Assembly: GCF_000152845.1 (NCBI RefSeq)
Contig: NZ_CH902584.1
Coordinates: 1,090,500-1,154,499 of the forward strand
Origin: Roseovarius sp. 217
Lineage (GTDB): Bacteria; Pseudomonadota; Alphaproteobacteria; Rhodobacterales; Rhodobacteraceae
DNA length: 64,000 bases
Direction: 5' to 3'
The notes below the pieces were generated by a model that was not told the DNA's origin, did no database searches, and saw only the letters and a list, made by a program, of their open reading frames with translations. Numbering within the stretch: the first letter of the stretch is position 1; each line of letters begins with the position of its first letter. Position numbers and translations under genes: made by a program. Shown in pieces: positions 36,535 through 45,026 of the stretch.

Positions 36535-37461
36535 ATGGAGCTAGGCCCATATCTGGTGCTGGCCACGTTGGAGGGCGCGGTGACGGCGGCGGTGCTTGCG
36601 CTGACGGCGGTGGGGCTCAGTCTTGTGTTTGGCGTGATGCGGGTGGTCAATATCGCGCATGGCGAGTTTTTCATGCTGGGCGCGGTGCTGGCGTGGTGGA
36701 TCGCGCAGAGCGTGGTCGGGCATCCGGAAATCGGCTTTGCTCTGGCGCTGGTCGTGGCCCCGCTGATCGTGGGGGCGCTGGCGGTGGCCGCCGATATGAC
36801 GATCCTCAAGCGGCTGGATTATGATCCTGAACGCACCATCGTGGCCACAATCGGGCTGCTCTATATCATTCAGCAAGTGACGCTGATGGGCTATGGTCCG
36901 GATGCGCGCCCCGTCGCGGCGCCGTTCAACACGCGGCTTGCAATCCCGTGGTTTGAGCATGGGCCTGAGGGCTGGGCGATGATCTGGCCCTGGGGGCTGG
37001 GCACGACCTCTTACAAGCTGGCGGTGATCGGCGCGGCGGTGGTGCTGCTCTGCGCGGTCTGGGTCTTGATGACGCGCACACGTATCGGCCTTGTGATGCG
37101 GGCAACGCAGGCGGACCGCGAGATGGCGCTGGCCTTTGGTATCCCGGTCGAGCGGGTTTATGCTGGGGTCTTTGGTCTGGGCGCGGCGCTGGCGGCGCTG
37201 GCGGGCGTGTTGATCGTGCCAATCCAGCAGGCGCATTACCTGATGGGGGCGGATCCTCTCTTGTTGTCATTCATAGTCGTGATCATCGGAGGACTCGGCA
37301 GTCTGCCCGGCACGGTGGTGGCGGCGATCCTGATAGGTCTCAGCGATGGCATCATCTCGGTGTTTTTCTCGCCGACGCTGGCCAAGATACTGGCGACGCT
37401 CTTGGTCGGGTTAGTGCTGGTGTTTCGGCCACAGGGCCTATTCGGGACGCGCGCCGCATGA
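36535..37461 (+). CDS. Liv-type ABC transporter permease 1 (LivH-like)
   Basis: An inner-membrane permease of the branched-chain amino acid type with about eight helices and the LivH signature VVNIAHGEFFMLGAVLAWW near residue 35. The C-terminal part carries the ATPase-coupling EAA-like region and ends FRPQGLFGTRAA. A GTG at 36523 is an alternative start; neither has a clear ribosome site, and translation is probably coupled to the lipoprotein gene ending at 36521. It overlaps the second permease by four bases. Confidence 0.9.
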   Translation: MELGPYLVLATLEGAVTAAVLALTAVGLSLVFGVMRVVNIAHGEFFMLGAVLAWWIAQSVVGHPEIGFALALVVAPLIVGALAVAADMTILKRLDYDPERTIVATIGLLYIIQQVTLMGYGPDARPVAAPFNTRLAIPWFEHGPEGWAMIWPWGLGTTSYKLAVIGAAVVLLCAVWVLMTRTRIGLVMRATQADREMALAFGIPVERVYAGVFGLGAALAALAGVLIVPIQQAHYLMGADPLLLSFIVVIIGGLGSLPGTVVAAILIGLSDGIISVFFSPTLAKILATLLVGLVLVFRPQGLFGTRAA

Positions 37462-38390
37462 GGGCCTATGCCTTGCATGCCGGGCTATTGGCCGTGCTCT
37501 TGGCGCTGCATTTCGTGCTACCTGCGTATCACCACGGCAATCTGGCGCGGGTGATGGTGCTGGCGAGCTATGCCATGGGCTACAACCTCATGTTTGGCTA
37601 TACCGGGCTGCTCAGTCTGGGCCATGCGCTGTTTTTTGCGGCGGGCATGTATGGGATGGGCCTCGGTGTGCAGTATCTGGGGCTGACGGCGGTGCCCGCG
37701 CTGATCCTCGGGTTGGCGGCAGGTGCAGTGGTATCAGGCGTGCTGGCGGCGCTGGCCCTGCGCACGGCGGGGGTCGCGTTTATGATTGTCACGCTGATGT
37801 TCGCGCAGGCGGGGTATCTAACTGTGCTCTATTTCGGAGCGCTGACGCGGGGCGATGAAGGCTTTGTGATCCAGCAGGCGGATCGGATGCTCTGGGGCAT
37901 CGACCTGAGCCTTGAAGGCAACCGCTATCTGGCGGCGCTGATCCTGTTTGGTGTTTGCCTGATGCTCTGCCTCTGGCTGGTGCGGTCGCCCTTTGGCCGG
38001 GTGCTGGTGGCGATCCGCGAGAATGAAGAGCGGGTGCGCATGCTGGGCTATGACGTTTTCGCGCATAAGTTCGCGGTCATGGTGATTTCGGGCACGATGG
38101 CGGCGGCGGCGGGGGCGGCATATGGGCTGCTCTTTGGCTATGTGGGCGCGACCTTCGCTTCGGTGCAATACTCGATCTTTCCCCTGCTTTGGGTGCTCTT
38201 GGGCGGGGCGGGCACGGTTCTGGGACCGTTCATCGGCACGCTTTTCATGTTCTACCTGATTGACCTCAGTTCCGGTGTGACCACCGCCTATATGCTGATC
38301 GCCGGTGTGGCGCTGGTGGCGCTGACGCTCTTCGCGCCGCAAGGGCTGATGGGGGAATTGCGGCGTCGGTTCTGGCGGGGGGTGCCGTGA
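37458..38390 (+). CDS. Liv-type ABC transporter permease 2 (LivM-like)
   Basis: A 310-residue permease with about nine helices and the LivM-type motifs MGYNLMFGYTGLLSLGHALFF and RVLVAIRENEERVRMLGYDV. The latter cytoplasmic segment contacts the ATPase. It pairs with the preceding LivH-like permease and ends at the first base of the LivG-like gene. Confidence 0.9.
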   Translation: MRAYALHAGLLAVLLALHFVLPAYHHGNLARVMVLASYAMGYNLMFGYTGLLSLGHALFFAAGMYGMGLGVQYLGLTAVPALILGLAAGAVVSGVLAALALRTAGVAFMIVTLMFAQAGYLTVLYFGALTRGDEGFVIQQADRMLWGIDLSLEGNRYLAALILFGVCLMLCLWLVRSPFGRVLVAIRENEERVRMLGYDVFAHKFAVMVISGTMAAAAGAAYGLLFGYVGATFASVQYSIFPLLWVLLGGAGTVLGPFIGTLFMFYLIDLSSGVTTAYMLIAGVALVALTLFAPQGLMGELRRRFWRGVP

Positions 38391-39112
38391 TGCTCTTGTC
38401 CACGCGGGGGCTGTCCAAGAATTTTGCCGGGTTGCGCGCGGTGGAAGACGTGGATTTTGACCTGCCCAAGGGCGAGATTCGCGCCCTGATCGGCCCCAAT
38501 GGTGCGGGCAAGACGACGCTGGTGGGCATGATTTCGGGGCGCATCGCCCCAAATGCGGGGCGGGTGATGCTGGATGGGCAGGATATCACCGCGCTGCCCG
38601 CGCACCGGCGGATGCGGCTCGGAATTGCCTATACGTTTCAGATCACCTCGGTCTTTGGTCGGCTGAGCGTGCAGGAAAACGTGGCCCTCGCGGCGCGGCG
38701 TCATCTGCGGGGCACGGCGGTAGAGGCGGCAGTCGATGCCGCGTTGTCACAGGTCGGACTGGCAGAGCGCGCGGCGCAGGAAGCGGGCGATCTGGCCTAT
38801 GGGCATCAGCGCCTGCTGGAGATTGCCATGGGCCTTGCCCAAAGCCCGCGCCTCTTGATCCTTGATGAGCCAACCCAAGGTCTGGCCGAGGGCGAGATCG
38901 ACAGTTTTCTGCGCCTGATCCGCAAGGTGGCAGAGAAGGCCACGATCCTCTTGATCGAGCATAACATGCGGGTGGTAATGGATCTGGCGGACCGGATTAC
39001 CGTGCTGGATGGCGGCCGGGTGCTGGCCGAGGGCACGCCTGCGGAAATCCATGCCAACCGCGCGGTGCAGGCGGCGTATCTGGGGGGGCTGCCCGATGCT
39101 GCGGCTGGATAG
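38390..39112 (+). CDS. Liv-type ABC transporter ATPase 1 (LivG-like)
   Basis: A 240-residue ATPase with Walker [10 protein letters not shown] and Walker B LLILDEPTQGL. In place of LSGGQ it has the short signature YGHQRLLEIAMGL normal for LivG/UrtD-type subunits. A GTG three bases earlier (38387) is an alternative start overlapping the permease stop. The last 17 bases overlap the LivF-like gene. Confidence 0.92.
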   Translation: MLLSTRGLSKNFAGLRAVEDVDFDLPKGEIRALIGPNGAGKTTLVGMISGRIAPNAGRVMLDGQDITALPAHRRMRLGIAYTFQITSVFGRLSVQENVALAARRHLRGTAVEAAVDAALSQVGLAERAAQEAGDLAYGHQRLLEIAMGLAQSPRLLILDEPTQGLAEGEIDSFLRLIRKVAEKATILLIEHNMRVVMDLADRITVLDGGRVLAEGTPAEIHANRAVQAAYLGGLPDAAAG

Positions 39113-39791
39113 GGTCAGCGCGGGGTATGGTCGCGCCCAGGTGCTGCGCGATCTGAGCCTTGAGGTGAAGGCGGGCGAGATCCTGTGCCTCTTGGGGCGC
39201 AACGGGGCGGGCAAGAGCACGACGATGCGCGCAATCATGGGGCTTTTGCCGCTCATGTCGGGCACCATCTGGTTGGGTGAGCGGAGCCTGAGCGCGCTGC
39301 CCGCGCATGAGGTGCCACGCGCAGGCGTGGGGTATGTGCCGCAGGGTCGCAGGCTGTTTGCCGACCTGACAGTGGCGCAAAATCTGGAGATTGGTCTGAT
39401 GGCGCGGCAGAGCGGGCCAGAGGTGCGCGAGCAAGTGCTGACACTCTTTCCCCGCCTGCGAGATCGGCTGGGACAGAAGGCGCAGACCCTTTCGGGGGGC
39501 GAACAGCAGATGCTGGCGATGGCGCGGGCGCTCTGTCTGCGGCCAGAGGTGCTGTTGCTTGATGAGCCGACCGAGGGATTGCAGCCCTCGATGATCGCAG
39601 CCATTCGCGAGGTGATCACGGCGTTGCGGGCAGAAGGCGTCGCAGTGCTGTTGGTGGAACAGCGGGTCGATGCGGTGCTGGAGGTGGCGGACCGTGTTGC
39701 TTTTCTGGAAAATGGCCAAGGGGGTGCCGTGATGAGCGCCGAGGCGTTGCGCGCGGATCGCGGATTAGTGGACCGCTATGTCGGGGTTTAG
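39096..39791 (+). CDS. Liv-type ABC transporter ATPase 2 (LivF-like)
   Basis: A 231-residue ATPase with Walker [10 protein letters not shown], signature [15 protein letters not shown] and Walker [12 protein letters not shown], as in LivF. The start at 39096 begins [15 protein letters not shown]; the open frame further upstream is only overlap with the previous gene. It closes the operon, so all five standard parts of a Liv-type importer are present plus the extra lipoprotein. Confidence 0.92.
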   Translation: MLRLDRVSAGYGRAQVLRDLSLEVKAGEILCLLGRNGAGKSTTMRAIMGLLPLMSGTIWLGERSLSALPAHEVPRAGVGYVPQGRRLFADLTVAQNLEIGLMARQSGPEVREQVLTLFPRLRDRLGQKAQTLSGGEQQMLAMARALCLRPEVLLLDEPTEGLQPSMIAAIREVITALRAEGVAVLLVEQRVDAVLEVADRVAFLENGQGGAVMSAEALRADRGLVDRYVGV

Positions 39792-39840
39792 TGCGATGCT
39801 CTGAGGGGAGGATTGTGGGTCAATTCCCCGTGCCGCCCGT

Positions 39841-39859
39841 CAGATTTATGTCAAATCTG
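39841..39859. promoter_or_regulatory. CAGATTT-N5-AAATCTG inverted repeat upstream of mscL
   Basis: A perfect 7-bp inverted repeat with a 5-bp spacer in the 140-bp gap between the ABC operon and mscL, about 70 bp before the mscL start. It could be an operator or a weak hairpin at the end of the ABC operon transcript. No T-tract follows. Confidence 0.35.
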
Positions 39860-39931
39860 CGCAAAAATATGCTAGAGGCCCGACGCGGGCGCACAAGAAG
39901 ACCCGTGTGTGACAGTGGAAAAGGGACGAAA

Positions 39932-40354
39932 ATGATTCAAGAGTTCAAGGATTTCATCGCCAAGGGCAATGTCATGGACATGGCCGTTGGGATTATCATC
40001 GGTGCGGCCTTTACTGCGATTGTTGGCTCGATGGTGGCGGATCTCATTAACCCGATCATCAGTCTGTTTATGGGCGGCATTGATTTTTCGGGCCTCTATG
40101 TCGTGCTTGGATCAGGCGAGTATTCCTCGATCGCAGCGGCGGAAGAAGCCGGGGCAGCCGTTTTTGCCTATGGTCGATTCATCATGGCCGTGATCAATTT
40201 CCTGATCATTGCCTGGGTGGTGTTTATTTTGGTCAAGCTGGTCAACCGCGCCAAAGATGCCACATCCAAGCCCAAGGCAGAGGCACCTGCCGCCGATCCC
40301 GGCCCGTCCGAATTGGATATCCTGATGGAAATCCGCGACGCCCTGAAGAAGTAA
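39932..40354 (+). CDS. mscL: Large-conductance mechanosensitive channel MscL
   Basis: A 140-residue channel subunit. It starts [20 protein letters not shown] with the amphipathic N-terminal helix, has the pore helix [20 protein letters not shown], a periplasmic loop and a second helix [20 protein letters not shown]. It ends in the charged C-terminal bundle segment. It opens on membrane tension in osmotic downshock. The ATG at 39932 begins the family sequence; the longer open frame upstream is not part of it. Confidence 0.96.
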   Translation: MIQEFKDFIAKGNVMDMAVGIIIGAAFTAIVGSMVADLINPIISLFMGGIDFSGLYVVLGSGEYSSIAAAEEAGAAVFAYGRFIMAVINFLIIAWVVFILVKLVNRAKDATSKPKAEAPAADPGPSELDILMEIRDALKK

Positions 40355-40363
40355 TCCAATCAA

Positions 40364-40388
40364 GGCGAGGGGCACATGGTCCCTCGCC
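40364..40388. terminator. Bidirectional stem-loop between mscL and rlmH
   Basis: GGCGAGGG pairs perfectly with CCCTCGCC around a 9-base loop, extendable by one G-U pair. It lies exactly between the convergent stops of mscL and rlmH. T-tracts are poor on both strands. Confidence 0.6.
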
Positions 40389-40391
40389 ACT

Positions 40392-40862
40392 TCAAACACG
40401 ATGATAGGGGCTTCCGGCCAATATCGAGGCGGCGCGATAGAGCTGTTCCGACAGCATCACCCGCACCAACATATGTGGCCAGACCATCCGGCCAAAGGAT
40501 AGTGCGAAATCCGCCCGCGACCGCAGTTCTGGCGCGATACCATCCGCGCCGCCAATCACCAGAGCCAGATCGCTGCGCCCGGCATCGCGCCAGCCCGCCA
40601 TCGTATCTGCAAAGTCTGGAGAGGACAGCAGCTTGCCTCGTTCATCGAGGACCACAAGCACGGACCCTTGGGGGATCACCCGGTCAAGCAAACTGGCCTC
40701 GGCGGCCATGCCACCGCCCTTCTTATCCTCGACCTCGTGCAGGGTGGCAGGGCCAAGGCCGTGCGCCCGCCCCGTTCGGTCGAACCGGGTAAGATAATCG
40801 TCGAACAATGCGCGTTCCGGGCCGGTCCGCAACCGGCCCACCGCGCAGATGTGAACCCTCAT
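40392..40862 (-). CDS. rlmH: 23S rRNA pseudouridine(1915)-N3-methyltransferase RlmH
   Basis: A 156-residue SPOUT methyltransferase that methylates pseudouridine 1915 of 23S rRNA. LVIGGADGIAPELRSRADFALSFGRMVWPHMLVRVMLSEQLYRA and the terminal GSPYHRV are diagnostic for RlmH. The start abuts the rsfS stop, so the two ribosome-related genes form an operon, an arrangement common in alphaproteobacteria. Confidence 0.96.
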   Translation of the reverse strand: MRVHICAVGRLRTGPERALFDDYLTRFDRTGRAHGLGPATLHEVEDKKGGGMAAEASLLDRVIPQGSVLVVLDERGKLLSSPDFADTMAGWRDAGRSDLALVIGGADGIAPELRSRADFALSFGRMVWPHMLVRVMLSEQLYRAASILAGSPYHRV

Positions 40863-41228
40863 TCAGACCTGAGACGCCGCCGTCTGCCCGGAAGGCAGCC
40901 ACATCTTCTCAAGCTGATAGAAATCGCGAACCTCAGGGCGGAACACATGGACGACCACATCGCCCGTGTCGATCAGCACCCAGTCGCCGGTTTCCTTGCC
41001 CTCACTGCGGGCAACGATCCCCATATCCTGCTTAAGCCGATCCATCAGTTTCTCTGCGATGGCAGAAACCTGCCGCGAGGAGCGCCCCGAGCAGATCACC
41101 ATATAGTCGCACATGGCAGTTTTTCCGCGCAGGTCGATCTGCACGATGTCTTCCGCCTTGTCATCGTCGAGAGAGGTCAGGATCGCCGCAAGCTGCGCTT
41201 CGCTATCTGCGGTCATGGTGGGCATCAT
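40863..41228 (-). CDS. rsfS: Ribosomal silencing factor RsfS
   Basis: A 121-residue RsfS/Iojap protein that binds L14 and blocks subunit joining during starvation. Motifs are SLDDDKAEDIVQIDLRGKTAMCDYMVICSGRSSRQV and GDWVLIDTGDVVVHVF. Two consecutive ATG codons (41228, 41225) and a third at 41216 are possible starts. The strong AAGGAGG is some 60 bases upstream and instead serves a short reading frame that overlaps this start. Confidence 0.94.
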   Translation of the reverse strand: MMPTMTADSEAQLAAILTSLDDDKAEDIVQIDLRGKTAMCDYMVICSGRSSRQVSAIAEKLMDRLKQDMGIVARSEGKETGDWVLIDTGDVVVHVFRPEVRDFYQLEKMWLPSGQTAASQV

Positions 41229-41284
41229 CGAGATGGCCCCCTGGTCAGCGGCGTTTGCCGCATATGTCGTAAAAGACAGGACAT
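41225..41284 (-). CDS. Possible 19-residue leader peptide ahead of rsfS
   Basis: On the minus strand, AAAGGAGGACG precedes an ATG at 41284 that opens a 19-codon frame (MSCLLRHMRQTPLTRGPSR). Its TGA overlaps the rsfS ATG as ATGA. This is the best ribosome site near rsfS, and rsfS itself has none. Spacing of three bases after GGAGG is short. It could be a coupling peptide, or the start of rsfS could be mis-set. Confidence 0.35.
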   Translation of the reverse strand: MSCLLRHMRQTPLTRGPSR

Positions 41285-41409
41285 CGTCCTCCTTTGCTGC
41301 ACACCGCAGGCCCCGGTGCTAGGTATGATATCAAAGTAGCAAGAGATGCATGACTTTTCAATAAACCGCCGCATCCTATTGCACCATGACGCGGGAATGT
41401 GCTGCAAAT

Positions 41410-42735
41410 TTACCCGATCTGTGGTTCGTTACCGGGTTCGTCCCCCAGCATTCTCACCTCGCGTTGTGGGAAGGGGATGGAAATGCCATGCTCTTGAAAC
41501 GCATCCCAAAGTGCCAGATAGACATTGCCGCGAATGTTGGTCAGGCCTTGAGTGGGGTCCCTGATCCAGAATCTCAGGATATAATCCACGCTGCTGTCAC
41601 CAAAGCCAACGATGTGACAAACCGGGGGCCTCTCGTTCAGAACGCGGCCAACGCTCAGGGCAGCTTCGACTGCGATCTTGCGCACTTTATGGGGATCGTC
41701 GCCATAGGCTGTACCAAAGTAGATGTCGAGGCGCACGAAATCGTTGGAATGGGACCAGTTGACCACTTGTCCAGTGATCAGATCCTCGTTCGGGATGAGG
41801 TATTCGCGCCCATCTCGGGTTGTGATGGAAACATAGCGGGCACCCAAGCTGTTGATCCAGCCGAAGGTTTCGCCCAAGCTGATGACGTCGCCGGGTTTGA
41901 TCGACTTGTCGAGCAGGATAATGATCCCTGAGACCAGATTCGAAACCACCTTTTGCAGACCAAAGCCGAGGCCCACGCCAATCGCGCCGGACAGCACGGC
42001 AAGCCCGGTGAGGTCCACCCCGACGGTGCGTAAGCCAATGAAGAACGCGGCACCATAGAGCAGCACCTGCATGAATTTGACCACCAGCACCTGCATCGAG
42101 GGGGAGAGATCTTCGTTGCTGCGGACCCGTGCGCTTGTCACCCTTGCGGTAAAGCGTGCCACAACGATGAGCGCGCCGATCACGATCACCGCCTGCACAA
42201 CCAGCCAGAGTGAGAATCGTGTCTCGCCCACGTCTATTGCGGCGCTGTCCAACAGCGCTTGTGCCTCGTGGGTGAGATTGAGAATGCTGAGCGTGACCCA
42301 AGTCCAGCCTGCGTAGCGCACAAGGCTGCGCAGCAGGCTATTGCCAATCAACCGGGTGACGATGGCGATCACCAACCAAGCAAGAGCCAATTCTCCGGCG
42401 ATCGCCAGTAGATAAGAGCGGCTAGGCCATGTCACTTCACGCATGATCCAGCACACCGGCCAGATCAGCATCACGAAAAAGATAAGACGCAAGCGCCGGT
42501 GCAGCATGACAAGCAGCCGCATGCGCCACTTCGGCCAGCCTTCGCGTTGCCGCATCCATTCGCGGCACGCTGGTCCCAAGAGGCGTTCGAGCAGATATGC
42601 CGCGAAGAATAGGGCAAGCAGGATGCCCACCTGATAGGCATTCCAAGGCCGCAGCATGCTCCACAGGAACAGTTCGGCCTGACCCCAAACGGCAAGCACG
42701 ATGTCCTGAGTCACTGAGGCGGCATCTCCTTCCAT
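41410..42735 (-). CDS. MscS-family mechanosensitive channel
   Basis: A 441-residue membrane protein with several N-terminal helices, a pore-lining helix in the segment GLAVLSGAIGVGLGFGLQKVVSNLVSG, and the cytoplasmic MscS core (DVISLGETFGWINSLGARYVSITTRDGREYLIPNED). The length and extra helices are of the larger MscS-like type. It is separated from rsfS by about 180 bp containing only the possible leader frame. Confidence 0.9.
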   Translation of the reverse strand: MEGDAASVTQDIVLAVWGQAELFLWSMLRPWNAYQVGILLALFFAAYLLERLLGPACREWMRQREGWPKWRMRLLVMLHRRLRLIFFVMLIWPVCWIMREVTWPSRSYLLAIAGELALAWLVIAIVTRLIGNSLLRSLVRYAGWTWVTLSILNLTHEAQALLDSAAIDVGETRFSLWLVVQAVIVIGALIVVARFTARVTSARVRSNEDLSPSMQVLVVKFMQVLLYGAAFFIGLRTVGVDLTGLAVLSGAIGVGLGFGLQKVVSNLVSGIIILLDKSIKPGDVISLGETFGWINSLGARYVSITTRDGREYLIPNEDLITGQVVNWSHSNDFVRLDIYFGTAYGDDPHKVRKIAVEAALSVGRVLNERPPVCHIVGFGDSSVDYILRFWIRDPTQGLTNIRGNVYLALWDAFQEHGISIPFPQREVRMLGDEPGNEPQIG

Positions 42736-42831
42736 GTCTGCCAGACTGGCACGCGGTCAAGCCGCCCACAAGGCTGCACTGGACAAGCCCTGAAATTCAG
42801 GCTCTTTTTGCGCCAAGTATGGAGGAGCGCC

Positions 42832-43761
42832 ATGACCACAGCCCTGATCACACATCCCGATTGTCTGGGGCATGAAACACCCGACGGGCATCCCGAACAG
42901 GTGGCCCGGCTGGAGCGTATCCTCGAGGCGCTCGAGGGCAAGGACGTGACCCGCGTGACCGCCCCGCTTGCTGCCGAAGACGATCTGTTGCGGGTGCATC
43001 CGAAATCCCATTTGGAGGCCATCCGCGCCGCATCCCCCGTCAAGGGGGTGGTGCCGCTGGATGCCGATACATGGATGTCGCCGGGCACATTGGCGGCGGC
43101 GCATCGCGCGGTGGGCGGTGCCGTGCGTGCCGTTGATCTGGTGCTGTCGGGAGAGGTGCGCAACGCTTTTGTCGCCACCCGACCGCCGGGGCATCATGCC
43201 GAGCGCGAGACGACCATGGGGTTCTGTCTCTTTGGCAATGTGGCGGTGGCGGCGAAATATGCGCTGGATCATCACGGGCTGAAACGGGTGGCGGTGGTGG
43301 ATTTCGACGTGCATCACGGCAATGGCACGCAGGACCTGTTGGAAGACGAGCCGCGCGCCTTTTTCGCCTCGTCGCATCAATACCCGCTTTGGCCCGGCAC
43401 CGGGGCGGCGCATGAAACCGGACCGCATGACACGATCCTCAATGTGCCACTGGCCCCGCGTTCGGGCGGCGCTGTGTTTCGACGCGAGTACGAGGCCAAG
43501 GTCTTTCCGCGCGTTCGGGCATTCAAACCTGAGCTGATCCTTGTCTCTGCCGGGTTTGACGCGCATCGCGAAGACCCGTTGGCCGATCTCATGCTGGAAA
43601 CAGAGGATTTCCGGTGGGTCACGGAACGGCTGTGTGATCTGGCGGATGAACTCTGCGGTGGCAAATTGGTGAGCTGTCTTGAAGGTGGCTATAACCTCTA
43701 TGCGTTGGCCGAGAGTGTGGCGGTGCATGTCGATGTCCTGATCGCGCGCGGAGCAGCCTGA
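42832..43761 (+). CDS. Histone deacetylase-superfamily amidohydrolase
   Basis: A 309-residue zinc amidohydrolase of the HDAC/AcuC/APAH superfamily. Motifs: ATRPPGHHA, GFCLFGNVAVAA, VVDFDVHHGNGTQ with the Zn-binding Asp and His, and EGGYNL. Bacterial class II-like members deacetylate small acetylamines or lysine side chains. The GGAGG before 42832 fixes the start. The downstream MFS gene is 24 bases away, so they may be cotranscribed. Compared with the second superfamily member at 62.2 kb it lacks the polyamine-enzyme N-terminus. Confidence 0.88.
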   Translation: MTTALITHPDCLGHETPDGHPEQVARLERILEALEGKDVTRVTAPLAAEDDLLRVHPKSHLEAIRAASPVKGVVPLDADTWMSPGTLAAAHRAVGGAVRAVDLVLSGEVRNAFVATRPPGHHAERETTMGFCLFGNVAVAAKYALDHHGLKRVAVVDFDVHHGNGTQDLLEDEPRAFFASSHQYPLWPGTGAAHETGPHDTILNVPLAPRSGGAVFRREYEAKVFPRVRAFKPELILVSAGFDAHREDPLADLMLETEDFRWVTERLCDLADELCGGKLVSCLEGGYNLYALAESVAVHVDVLIARGAA

Positions 43762-43785
43762 TCTTAGCTTCAAAAGGGAAACCGC

Positions 43786-44952
43786 ATGCGTGCTGGCCTT
43801 GTCCTGCTGAGCCTTGCCTATGTGCTCAGCCAGTTTTTCCGCGCTTTTCTGGCGGTTCTGACCGGCCCCTTGGCACAGGATGTACGTGCAACGCCCGATG
43901 ATCTGGCCACAGCCTCGGGCCTCATGTTCGTGACATTCGCAGTGATGCAATTGCCGGTGGGGTGGGCGCTCGACCGGGTCGGGCCACGGCGCACGGCGGC
44001 GGTTCTGCTGTTGCTGGGCGGCGGCGGGGGAGCGGCGCTCTTTGCGATGGCCACCAGCCCGCTGCATATCAATCTAGCGATGGTATTGCTGGGTGTGGGT
44101 TGTTCGCCGGTGCTGATGGCGTCTTATTACATTTTCGCGCGGCAATTCTCGCCTGCGCGATTTGCAACGCTGGCGGCGGTCATGCTGGGGGTTGGATCAT
44201 TTGGCAATCTGGTGGCCTCTTATCCAATGGCATGGGCGGCGGAAACGATTGGCTGGCGCGCGGCGCTCTGGGGATTAGCTGCCGTCTCGGTTGCGGCAGC
44301 GCTTGGTATCCTTGCGGTGGTTCGTGACCCCGAGGCGGTGAGCGGCGACACGCGCGGTTCGCTCCTTGATCTGCTGCGCATGCCTGCCGTTTGGACCATT
44401 CTGCCATTGATGTTTGTCGCCTACGCGCCGGCGGCAGCGCTGCGCGGGCTCTGGGCAGGCCCGTACCTGCGCGATGTCTTTGGCCTTGATACCGGGCAGG
44501 TGGGGCAGGCGACGCTGGTCATGGGCGTGGCGATGATCGCGGGCACCTTTGCCTATGGTCCGCTTGATCGGATTTTCCAGTCACGCAAATGGGTGATTTT
44601 CACCGGCAATGTGATCTGCGCCCTGGCCATCTTTGCGCTTATGCTCTGGCCGGATCGGGGCCTCATGCTGTCCATTACCCTCCTCGCGGGGATCGGGCTT
44701 GCGGGGTCCACCTTTCCCGTGCTCATCGCGCATGGGCGGGCGTTCTTTCCGGCACATCTGGCAGGGCGGGGTGTAACGCTGCTCAACCTCTTTGGGATTG
44801 GTGGGGCCGGGGTGGCGCAATTTGCCTCTGGACCGCTACACGCCTCAGCCCCAAGCGTATTGGCCGGATATACCGCCATTTTTGCCCTGTTCGGCTTTGC
44901 CCTGCTGGCGGGTCTGGTGACATACCTCTTTAGCCGCGACAGCATGAACTGA
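43786..44952 (+). CDS. MFS transporter
   Basis: A 388-residue major facilitator with about 12 helices, starting RAGLVLLSLAYVLSQFFRAFLAVL and carrying the inter-helix PVGWALDRVGPRRTAAVLLL motif A region. It follows the HDAC-family gene closely after AAAAGGGAAACCGC. Substrate unknown. Confidence 0.86.
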   Translation: MRAGLVLLSLAYVLSQFFRAFLAVLTGPLAQDVRATPDDLATASGLMFVTFAVMQLPVGWALDRVGPRRTAAVLLLLGGGGGAALFAMATSPLHINLAMVLLGVGCSPVLMASYYIFARQFSPARFATLAAVMLGVGSFGNLVASYPMAWAAETIGWRAALWGLAAVSVAAALGILAVVRDPEAVSGDTRGSLLDLLRMPAVWTILPLMFVAYAPAAALRGLWAGPYLRDVFGLDTGQVGQATLVMGVAMIAGTFAYGPLDRIFQSRKWVIFTGNVICALAIFALMLWPDRGLMLSITLLAGIGLAGSTFPVLIAHGRAFFPAHLAGRGVTLLNLFGIGGAGVAQFASGPLHASAPSVLAGYTAIFALFGFALLAGLVTYLFSRDSMN

Positions 44953-45026
44953 GCGCGGCCCCTTTCACATCTTGTGCAATCCTTGTATGACCCGCTCCGC
45001 AACCCCCGCTATGGAGGCAGACACAC

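Noticed and set aside
34383..36809. An 808-codon minus-strand open frame.
   Set aside because: It is antisense to the ABC binding protein and lipoprotein genes, which have signal peptides, ribosome sites and family motifs.
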